Assembly: GCA_041538025.1 (NCBI GenBank)
Contig: JBGOEV010000054.1
Span: 1-13,818, forward strand
Origin: Thermosaccharophagus gerlachensis
GTDB lineage: Bacteria > Armatimonadota > Fervidibacteria > Fervidibacterales > Thermosaccharophagaceae
Length of the DNA stretch: 13,818 nt
Reading direction: 5' to 3'
Part shown: positions 1 to 7,500 of the stretch, piece by piece
Layout: each line of letters opens with the position of its first letter
How positions within the stretch are numbered: position 1 is the first letter of the stretch
Notes under the pieces: generated by a model
Seen by the model: only the letters and a program-made list of their open reading frames with translations
Databases searched by the model: none
Told to the model about the DNA's origin: nothing
Translations under genes and position numbers: made by a program

Positions 1-304
1 GTTTCCAACGAACTTAAACTTGAGCACCCACTCAACTGCCGGAAAGTTCGGGAAACAATGTAGCCTCACATCGCACCTCAAGTTTCGTTTTCGGGTCAAC
101 CCAAGTGAAGATGTGCAGGATGCAACCGTCATCAAGTTGCTTTTGGGAATGCGAAAATCTCCAGTTCGGTAGAAGTTGCGACGAATGCTTGCCGTCGTAA
201 GTGAACGAGAAAGGCGGAACAACACCTTGTGCAAAATTCCTTTGAACCCAAACAGCCACCTCCGCTTGGCTTACAAGACAACCGACGAAAGGCAACGCAA
301 ACAT
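1..304 (-). pseudogene. Alpha-galactosidase-like (GH36-type) N-terminal region, frameshifted and cut by window edge
   Basis: This would be the start of a GH36-type alpha-galactosidase-like enzyme releasing terminal alpha-linked sugars. The reading frame has the pattern PPFSFTYDGKHSSQLLPNW, then WVDPKTKLEVRCEATLF, which resembles the N-terminal beta-sandwich region of these enzymes. That frame stops at a TGA at 32-34. The neighbouring frame continues the family pattern as NFPAVEWVLKF right up to the window edge. Dropping one base from the GGG run at 50-52 joins the two frames into LFPNFPAVEWVLKF. The ATG at 304 is chosen because GGAGGTGA (310-317) sits 5 bases upstream; a TTG at 319 would lie inside that ribosome binding site. 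No convincing signal peptide is seen, so the product was probably cytoplasmic. It could be a true pseudogene, a programmed shift or a sequencing/assembly error. The family call is moderate, from pattern memory only. Confidence 0.55.
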
Positions 305-309
305 GTTTT

Positions 310-317
310 TCACCTCC
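310..317 (-). promoter_or_regulatory. Ribosome binding site deciding the start of the GH36-like gene
   Basis: GGAGGTGA on the minus strand lies 5 bases before the ATG at 304. It overlaps the alternative TTG start at 319, which therefore cannot be the real start. Confidence 0.7.
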
Positions 318-354
318 AATTCTTCGCCGACTAAAGTCAGCGCTCGAGAGCTTC

Positions 355-386
355 GTCACCGGCTACGGATTAAAACCCGTAGCATG
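355..386. repeat. Hairpin repeat unit, copy 1
   Basis: This 32-base unit begins GTCACCGGCTACGG and ends CCGTAGCATG. It contains the inverted arms GCTACGG (362-368) and CCGTAGC (377-383) around an 8-base loop. It matches the second copy at 403-434 in 28 of 32 positions. It is probably a dispersed, REP-like palindromic intergenic element. Confidence 0.8.
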
Positions 387-402
387 GAATTTTAAGATTT
401 GC

Positions 403-434
403 GTCACCAGCTACGGACTTAAATCCGTAGCATG
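403..434. repeat. Hairpin repeat unit, copy 2
   Basis: This is the second copy of the unit at 355-386, in the same orientation and with a period of 48 bases. Its inverted arms are GCTACGGA (410-417) and TCCGTAGC (424-431), an 8-bp stem with a 6-base loop. The loop differs from copy 1, while one arm change (A/T pairing) restores pairing that is mismatched in copy 1. That is consistent with selection for structure or with different source copies. Confidence 0.8.
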
Positions 435-460
435 ATTTGGTTTTTATTGGGTCATTAACA

Positions 461-491
461 ATCATGCTATTGGCTTTAGCCAGTGGTTGAT
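461..491. repeat. Small imperfect hairpin TGGCT-tt-AGCCA
   Basis: TGGCT (471-475) and AGCCA (478-482) form a short stem, flanked outside by ATCA and TGAT. It is a third palindromic element in the gap, unrelated in sequence to the two copies at 355-434. It is short, so chance is possible. Confidence 0.45.
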
Positions 492-536
492 GATAGAGCA
501 AAATGAGCGCCGAATTCATTTGGCGTTTTTGGTTTA

Positions 537-639
537 TGGGAGGGCGAACCTCTGGTGAGCCCAATCTTTTTCCGACCTGCCGATTTGCCCATCTCACGAT
601 TTGCCGAAGATTTGGCTCAGCAGGAGCTTCGTCCTCCCA
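537..639. repeat. Imperfect inverted repeat pair, about 32 bases per arm
   Basis: The left arm starts at 537 (TGGGAGGGCGAACCTC...) and the right arm, read in reverse from 639, is TGGGAGGACGAAGCTCC... The core matches in about 22 of 26 columns with one gap, and similarity continues inward through GAGCC-AATCTT (arms 537-568 and 607-639). A spacer of about 38 bases separates the arms. The structure could be a BIME-like pair of REP elements or a small non-autonomous mobile element (MITE). No transposase and no clear target-site duplication were seen. Confidence 0.65.
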
Positions 640-687
640 TGATTTCCGATGAAACGCAAATGCGTCTTCCATCACAAACATCACCTC

Positions 688-3345
688 TCACATGCTCTGA
701 CTTGCGGGCGCAAAAGCCATGACCTCAATGACCTTCGTTCTCAAGTTTGTGTAGCGAGTAAAGTTTTCGCCCACTATGAACATCCATTTGCCATCAAGGT
801 GCCAGCCGTCGTTGATTTTCGTGATGACAATTTTGATAGCTCGTGCTTTGATGGGTGCAAAAACAAACATGTGGATCCAGTCTGCACTTCCCTTGACGAA
901 TGCCACTTTCCGCCAGCCTTGAGGTGTCAAGACTTCAACATGGAAATCGCGAGGTGTGGCATCAATGTTTGGCAATGGGGTGAGGATGGCAATCGCTGTA
1001 ATTGTCCTTGGCTGCGGAAATGAAACTTCAAACCAATCTGGGTTATCGTGTGAGGTTCCTTCCGTCGCATCTTCCCAAAAAGTTCGGGCAGGCAGGTCAT
1101 GGGCGACAGGAGGGTCATAAGCCGAGCCAGACCAAATCCCGTCAATGGCGTGCTCAGGTGGATGAGCTTCAACATGGGATGAAGCCTTTGCCTTCGCGCC
1201 AGTTGATGCAAGGGCAACATTTGTCCCCAAGAGGGGAGAGACTACATCAATCTTTCCGCCCAAAGGCAAGCGAAGGTAAATGGGATAACCGCTGATGGTT
1301 ATCTGTTGGTTTCTGGCAGAAGGCTTTAAGGCGATTTTGTTGCCCATGAAATCAACGGCGCTAAGTATCTGCCCTCGCAAAGTCAAGGTAATAGGGAAGT
1401 CAAGCGTCCAGAATGCCACTAAATCATCGCGCTTCCCGTGAAACCTCAAAACATAAATCCCAAACGGCAACTCTTTCAATTCTCCGACTTTCCGCCCAGC
1501 AATTTGCTCGTTCATGATACGCAAAGCGACTGCTGTTGGTTCAAACGTCCCGTTCAACCCTTCACTTGAGCCACTCTCAACAAGATACCACGGCTCAAAG
1601 CCGTGATGAACAGGGTAAAAGTAGTAGTGCTGTTCATTGGGAATACCAAAGGCATTGGCAAGCAGAAATTGTCTAACGACATACCTTGCGTGGCGCTGTT
1701 TAGGGTCATTGCCCCAATTATAACCTTGTTCCGTTTGCCACAATGGCTTATCGCCGACCATTCGCTTGAGCCGAACAAGGTATTGAGAGTTGCCGAACAA
1801 CTCCCAAGGTTCTTGAGGTCCGACATAAGTGTGGGTTGAGATTCCGTCAAGCAATTTGAGAGCATCTGAGGCGATAATGGCTTCAACAAAGCGGAAAGTG
1901 TGGGGCAATGAGACACAGGCTGGAGCGATGACTTGAGCGCTGGGGTCGGCTCGTTTTGCCCCGCGAAGGAAAGGCAAAAGGGCTAAGCGGACATAGTCTT
2001 GAGGTGAATAGGAAAAGTTTGGCTCATTTTCAACTTCCCAGACCCTCACCTTTCCCTTGTAGCGACTGACCAACTCAAAAGCAATTTGCTCGTAGTCGGA
2101 TTCGTTGCACCATCTCGGTCGGTTGTTCGCTTGGAAGATCCAGTTCACGCCCCACCGATTACTTTCGGCGTTGATTCGTTCAACGAATTCATCAAGCCAT
2201 TTCCAGTCAACTTTCCCTCGCTCAGGGAAGATGCGAGACATGTCAACACTTTCACGAATGCACTTTAAGCCCAAGAGCGCTGAATAGCCGTAGTCGGAAA
2301 CGCGTTCACCTGTGCTTGGTCGCTCGGGAAATGAAGGGTGACGGTTGACGACCGCAAAGCGTGTCAGAAATTGTGACGGCAACATTGTTGGGCTAATTTT
2401 AATGGCAGGTTGAAGGGAAAAGAGAATGGCAAACCAACCAGTTTGGTTGATAGGGAACGAAACTCTGACGCTTTTGTTTTTGAGCGCTTCATCAGCCTCA
2501 AATGTGATCGTTCCCTTAGTGACGATGCGTTTCCAAAAATCTGTAACTTCGTAGCGTATAAGCCACATTTTGCTCGCCTTCAATCGTTCCACAGTTGCCT
2601 CAGTAAAGCGAAGGACGAAACTCACCGACTCGCCAAGGTAAAACATATTAGCGAAAGCCTCACCATAGGGGACGAAAGCAGGGGCAGGCTGAAGCGGAAG
2701 CCCCTTGATGCGCTCAACGACGAAGTAAAGGGTCATCGGCTTACCGCTTCTTTGTAAGTTGCGTTGGTAAGTGAAATCTCGCATTGAACCTATCTCGTCA
2801 AGGTTGAACGGAGCACCCCAGCCATCGTGCCAAAACAAAACGGACGAGCCGTTGCGAAGGTAGAGCCTCATGCGTTGGATGCGGGCAAGTAGGACAAGAG
2901 GGGTTGGGCGAATTTGACCATGTTCGGAATACTGAATAGCCTCGGCACCGTCAACCTCGCGATATTGAAGGTCTTCAATGGCTAACACATCGTCACCAAA
3001 AATAACTTGCCAAGTTTGGAAGCCCCCAAGGTGATGTGTCATCGTGATAGCGATTGAGTTATCGCCAAACCGATAGCACAATTCGCCTCTCCCACGCCCA
3101 CTCGCAAGTGAAACGGAAATTTCCTTACCGTTACCTCGCTCTTCAATTCGCTCAACTTTCCAGTCCACACCTGCACAAAATCGGAGAGGTTTTCCCAAAA
3201 CATTACATCCACCGACAAGGAACGACGAAATAAAGCCATCTTCACTGATAATGGCTCGATAGGTCTTTTGCTCAACATTGACCTGTGCATTCAATGTGGC
3301 ATAGACCTGTGTGAAAACAAAAAGCACTACAACAAGCTTTCTCAT
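688..3345 (-). CDS. Secreted clan GH-A glycoside hydrolase with C-terminal F5/8 type C domain
   Basis: This is an 885-residue exported glycoside hydrolase that should retain stereochemistry while cutting a polysaccharide or glycoside; the substrate cannot be told. Residues 1-20 are a signal peptide ending near LNAQ. Residues 21-340 are beta-rich and not assigned. A (beta/alpha)8-type region spans about 345-620. In it ENEPN (439-443) gives the acid/base Glu441, THTY carries His505 and WQTEQG carries the nucleophile Glu539, the clan GH-A arrangement (GH39/GH5-like). About 625-700 is a short beta domain. Residues 708-880 resemble an F5/8 type C (discoidin) carbohydrate-binding module, with LASTGAKAKASS and HAIDG. 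Start: ATG preceded by AAGG. It lies 25 bases after the oxidoreductase gene, so it is probably in the same operon. The exact GH family is unresolved. Confidence 0.85.
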   Translation of the reverse strand: MRKLVVVLFVFTQVYATLNAQVNVEQKTYRAIISEDGFISSFLVGGCNVLGKPLRFCAGVDWKVERIEERGNGKEISVSLASGRGRGELCYRFGDNSIAITMTHHLGGFQTWQVIFGDDVLAIEDLQYREVDGAEAIQYSEHGQIRPTPLVLLARIQRMRLYLRNGSSVLFWHDGWGAPFNLDEIGSMRDFTYQRNLQRSGKPMTLYFVVERIKGLPLQPAPAFVPYGEAFANMFYLGESVSFVLRFTEATVERLKASKMWLIRYEVTDFWKRIVTKGTITFEADEALKNKSVRVSFPINQTGWFAILFSLQPAIKISPTMLPSQFLTRFAVVNRHPSFPERPSTGERVSDYGYSALLGLKCIRESVDMSRIFPERGKVDWKWLDEFVERINAESNRWGVNWIFQANNRPRWCNESDYEQIAFELVSRYKGKVRVWEVENEPNFSYSPQDYVRLALLPFLRGAKRADPSAQVIAPACVSLPHTFRFVEAIIASDALKLLDGISTHTYVGPQEPWELFGNSQYLVRLKRMVGDKPLWQTEQGYNWGNDPKQRHARYVVRQFLLANAFGIPNEQHYYFYPVHHGFEPWYLVESGSSEGLNGTFEPTAVALRIMNEQIAGRKVGELKELPFGIYVLRFHGKRDDLVAFWTLDFPITLTLRGQILSAVDFMGNKIALKPSARNQQITISGYPIYLRLPLGGKIDVVSPLLGTNVALASTGAKAKASSHVEAHPPEHAIDGIWSGSAYDPPVAHDLPARTFWEDATEGTSHDNPDWFEVSFPQPRTITAIAILTPLPNIDATPRDFHVEVLTPQGWRKVAFVKGSADWIHMFVFAPIKARAIKIVITKINDGWHLDGKWMFIVGENFTRYTNLRTKVIEVMAFAPASQSM

Positions 3346-3370
3346 CGCCTTTACCTTCCCATTTGCGCCC

Positions 3371-4582
3371 TTAAAGCCCTCGCCTTTTCTCCATCAGTTC
3401 CTTAAACTCAGAGACTGTCACAGCCTTCCTGCCACAAGCTTCGGATAACTGGCAAGCATTGAGGATAGCGATAGATTCGGAGGCGATCTTGTGATCGCAA
3501 AGTGGCTTTATACCTTCTTTAACGCAGCGTATCATCGCTCTAATCTCCTGCGGGAAGCCATTGTATGCTGGTGGTGGAAGGAGACGAAGCCAAGTTGGAT
3601 ATGAGATGCGTATTTCCCTTACATTCCCGTGAACATCAGTGACCTCTATTGCATCTGATCCCTTCGGTTTTACCTCGCCCTGCGTCCCAATAACTCTTGT
3701 CTCGTGGAAGTCTCTATTTGTCCATGCGACTTCAATGTAAGCCATCTTATGGCAACCTGTCTCTGGGTGCTCAAACTCAATAGCAAAATGGGCATCGTCA
3801 TCGACAGTCACTTCCACTGGGACACCATTATCAAGAGCATGGCGAACTTTTGTGGCGATACCAACCGGTGGTAGAGTTTGGACACGCACAGGGAGAAGGT
3901 CAAAGCCCAAAAGGAACCAAGCGAGAACTACAGCATGACTACCCATGTCAAGGAGTGCTCCCACACCACTTTTAACATACCTGTAAGACCCCGGTCCAAA
4001 GCTTACACAGAGGGAAAGGAAGAGAGCAAGTGGTTCACCTATAACTCCTTCTTGGATGAGCCTCCTCATCTGGGCATAAGGGGCTGAAAAGATGAGCTGT
4101 TCGTTGTATTGAAAGGTTTTGCCACTCCTTTCAACTGCTTGAGCTATCTCTCTTGCCTCAAGCCAGTCCCTCGCAAGAGGTTTTTCACACATGACATGAC
4201 ATCCTGCATCTAATGACTTAAGCACTGCCTCAAGATGGTGCTCTGGTGGTGTGAGCACATCAACAATGTCAATGGCTTCTTCTGCTAACATCTTATCAAG
4301 GCTTCTGTATAGCCTGACTGACTCAGCGTCGTGTCTAAGAAGCTCTGCGATCTCTTCAAAGCCTTTCTCCTTACACTCTTTAGCCTTCTCTGTGTAATAC
4401 TTCTTTAGCGCCCATTCAGCCCTTTTCAAAGCGCTCTCATCTAAATCACAAAGTGCAACGACTTGTGCTTCATCAACAACCCAACTTAAAGCAGGTAAAT
4501 GACCAGAGCCACCTCCCCACCCTTCAAAGATGTTCCCTGTGCCAACTACCCCAATCTTCAACCTCTCCATTTTAGCTATCAC
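3371..4582 (-). CDS. Gfo/Idh/MocA family NAD(P)-dependent oxidoreductase
   Basis: This is a cytoplasmic dehydrogenase of the Gfo/Idh/MocA family, which oxidises or reduces sugars, inositols or related polyols with NAD(P). The Rossmann motif GVVGTGNI is at 11-18, the family motif CEKPLARDW includes catalytic Lys134 of EKP (133-135), and GALLDMGSH carries Asp212 and His216, the usual second catalytic pair. At 403 residues it has normal length; a lysine/glutamate-rich helical insert at about 50-95 is somewhat longer than usual. The GTG start at 4582 overlaps the end of the permease gene by 11 bases. An ATG at 4570 (MERLKIGVVG) lies one base past that stop and is equally plausible by translational coupling; neither has a strong ribosome binding site. 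The neighbouring GH-A hydrolase suggests that it processes a sugar released from a polymer; the exact substrate is unknown. Confidence 0.9.
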   Translation of the reverse strand: MIAKMERLKIGVVGTGNIFEGWGGGSGHLPALSWVVDEAQVVALCDLDESALKRAEWALKKYYTEKAKECKEKGFEEIAELLRHDAESVRLYRSLDKMLAEEAIDIVDVLTPPEHHLEAVLKSLDAGCHVMCEKPLARDWLEAREIAQAVERSGKTFQYNEQLIFSAPYAQMRRLIQEGVIGEPLALFLSLCVSFGPGSYRYVKSGVGALLDMGSHAVVLAWFLLGFDLLPVRVQTLPPVGIATKVRHALDNGVPVEVTVDDDAHFAIEFEHPETGCHKMAYIEVAWTNRDFHETRVIGTQGEVKPKGSDAIEVTDVHGNVREIRISYPTWLRLLPPPAYNGFPQEIRAMIRCVKEGIKPLCDHKIASESIAILNACQLSEACGRKAVTVSEFKELMEKRRGL

Positions 4583-7500
4583 TATGCATCTTCTCGGTTA
4601 TCCCTTGGGCTTCGGCGAGAGCGATCAAGCCCATCTCTCTGTATCTCTCTTTCACTTCAGCCCTGAACACACGCCATATGAGGAATTGCTTGCGGATGAG
4701 GTTGAGGAAGTTCCTTGTCACACGCATCCACGATGCTTCATCACCGCTTTCTCGCTTTATCGTTATTTGTATTGTGTTTGCGAAGATGTCCCTCGTTGGT
4801 TGCGTCTCAAGGATGAAGTATTCGCTAACGCCAAGGTCATATGGCGCAAGCCACACCATCCCCTCAAGCCTGTATCCTTCGCCATACTCAGTGTTGTAGG
4901 AAGAGAGTGTGACTTTATCAGTTGAGAACTGACCGAGTGAGTAATCAGCATGCGCCTCAAGATACTCTTTCAAGAAAGCAATCACACCCAGTGCCTGTGC
5001 GTTTGCGACAGTGAATGGGAGTGTTATCCTCAAGTAATCACCCTCTGGTTCTGGCAGTTTCCATCTTCTCTCAATCCCCGGGACTGACACCCTTGATGCC
5101 TGCCATGCCGGATATGCAGTTGATGCTATCACGACAGCCATCACGAATGCTGTAGCGAACATTGCAGCCAATGAAGAGTAATTGAGGCTAAGCCCAGCAA
5201 ACAAGTTATACGCTACGTGTAGCTTCGCTATTATCTGCCCAAGCAAGTAGCCAATGATTGCCCCAAGAACAGCGTATACAGAAGATTCTGCCAAGAAGAG
5301 AGCGCCTATATGGCTCGGTGCTAACCCGAGAGCTGTGTATATACCTATCTCTCGTATTCTCTCGTAAACCGAGCCAAGCATCGTCGTCAAAACGACAAGC
5401 GCAGCAATCAACATAGGTATCCAAATGCTTTCAACACCTCTTAGCCCTGTCGCACCTATTGCACTGCATAAGTAAGTCGTCAACTTACCTCTCTCTGGTA
5501 TTGATGCGAAAAGGTTTAGCTCAACTCTGTCCATTAGCTGTCTCAGTTCCCTCATCGCTTCTTTCCTGCTATTCCAGTCAAACTTTATCGCCACTGAGCG
5601 CAAGTTCCCGCCTGCCGACATGAGCATCCCGTAAGGCATGATAATGACCTGGTCGGGGCTTAGATGGATATACTCCTCAAGTTCCATTGCCTCCTGCCCA
5701 GTTGGTTGCTCTTGCACTCGCCTTCTCTCCTGCATCATCAGGTAATCAACCGGTGTTAGCATTTCGCCATCAAGGTCAACGACCTTCTTCATCTCCTCAG
5801 AGTTTATGATCCCGATCACAGGCACTTTCATTCCAAGCACCTGAATGTAAACATCTTTCCCCTCAAGTATATCCTTCTCCCTGATACCGAACCACCTTGC
5901 CATACGCAGAGGTATCAAGCACTGTGGTTTATTTTCCGAAGAGAGCCATTGACCTATAACAGCCCTCTTTATGTTCGTGACTTTTTCTTCCGCGGGCGAC
6001 ATGCCGACTATCGCAGTCACATCGTAATATCGGTTACCACACCACACTCTTATGAACGACTGTTCACCGACCATAGCTGAGAAATACCATGCTCTTGGTG
6101 CAACTGTGTATCTCCTGCCGTATTGGTCTCTTATGATTCGTGTTGTTGGCTCGCCAAGCGGATCCCAATTCCTGCTCCTTATCAGCACACCCCTGTATGT
6201 AGGTTCGGCGCGCTTTATCGGTATCATGTTGATGCGCGTTGTAGGCACAACCGAGGTGAAAGAGATGACGGTGAATGTGAGCAAGATAAGCGTTGTTGCT
6301 GTCAGGATTGTTCTTACCTTCCTCCTTCGCATATTCCCAACACCAAGCGAGAACGCAGATGCAACAGCTGTGAACCTACCTACATCGGCAGTGTGCATCC
6401 CTGTTGTCTCAAACTTTATCTGGCGCATCTGATCTTCAAACTTGCGCATGACAATTACCGAGACAACGATTGATAGCGCAAGTATGATGAAGCCCAGTAT
6501 GATGACCATTGGAGTTGTGTTGATGATAGCAAACGCTGGATGGAAGTAGCGCATGATAAACGAGATGACAGCAAATATCAGAACCGTTACCGCTATCTGC
6601 CACTTCAGGTCAGTCATGTAAAAGAAGAGGCGCTCACAGAAGTATGCAAACGGCAGAAGGAGCATCAGGTAAAAGATGATGCCCTTTATGACATCCATCG
6701 CTGTCTTCCTAACATCCGGATAAGCTTTTGACTCGTAGCTCCATGCTGCCCTTGCAAACGTTACGAATGTGTCATAATTGCGCTTCTCAAGCTCCTTCTT
6801 TGCTTCAATAAGGAAAGCCCTCGCCTGCTCATGCATTAGTCTCATGCGCTCGTTATCAATTCCATATTGACGGAGCTTAAGCATCCTTTGGTGGTCAATT
6901 ATCCACATGTCCTGTGCCACTATGTATGGTGTGACGGGTATTGATGGGTTTTCATCCACAAGGAAGCCAGCGCCAAGATATTGGTCCTCAGTTGCATGCA
7001 TAACCTTATGTGGGTGCTCAATGAGGCTTTTATCCGAATTCAGAAGCACAAAAAGGAGCCCAAGGACAGTTGCGCCCATCGTTACCTTTATTCGTGTCCC
7101 GGGCGTAGCATAGACGACTGCACAAGGTTCGTAATGCGATGTTAGTGGCTGTGGGACAGGCAATGAATAACCGTAGTTGAATGGCTCAGCACCAGTTACT
7201 GCATCATAAATGTAAATTTCGCGTAGCAGCCAGAATCGCCTTTGGTCAATCATGTCAAATATTGCCATCGGCTTGCATGGGAAGAGCACAACTGATGTTT
7301 GCTTGTCAGCAACATCAATCGCAAACTCAATCGGGGATGCCTGGGCACCATTGAAACCCATATCGGGAGCGTAGTTAATCTCGCCAGTCACTGGGTCAAG
7401 TCTATAACCTTCAACCCTCACATTACCCCACCTGAACTTTGACTGGGGGAAACCGACAAACTCAAAGACTGCATCCTTCAACTCTTCCTGAACACTTTGT

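Larger units (their letters stand above)
305..687. other. Repeat-filled intergenic gap
   Basis: No credible gene is seen here. The stretch separates the GH-A hydrolase gene from the GH36-like gene and holds two copies of a GCTACGG hairpin unit, a TGGCTTTAGCCA hairpin and an inverted repeat pair. A minus-strand open frame covering most of it is made of repeat sequence and is not a gene. At its right end, a good ribosome binding site overlaps the stop codon of the GH-A gene and leads to an ATG at 672. The frame from there reaches repeat sequence after only about a dozen codons, so it may be the remnant of a coupled downstream gene. Confidence 0.7.

Noticed and set aside
355..434. Possible CRISPR array
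   Set aside because: There are only two units, with a 16-base gap, internal palindromes and mismatches, and no cas genes are present.
370..684. Minus-strand open frame of 104 codons over the repeat gap
   Set aside because: It is built almost wholly from hairpin and inverted repeat sequence; its peptide reflects repeats, not a protein.
4530..4925. Plus-strand frame of 131 codons
   Set aside because: It is antisense to the end of the permease gene and the start of the oxidoreductase gene, with no recognisable protein features.
6052..6473. Two overlapping plus-strand frames inside the permease gene
   Set aside because: These are shadows of the permease coding sequence; their hydrophobic or basic make-up follows from the opposite strand.
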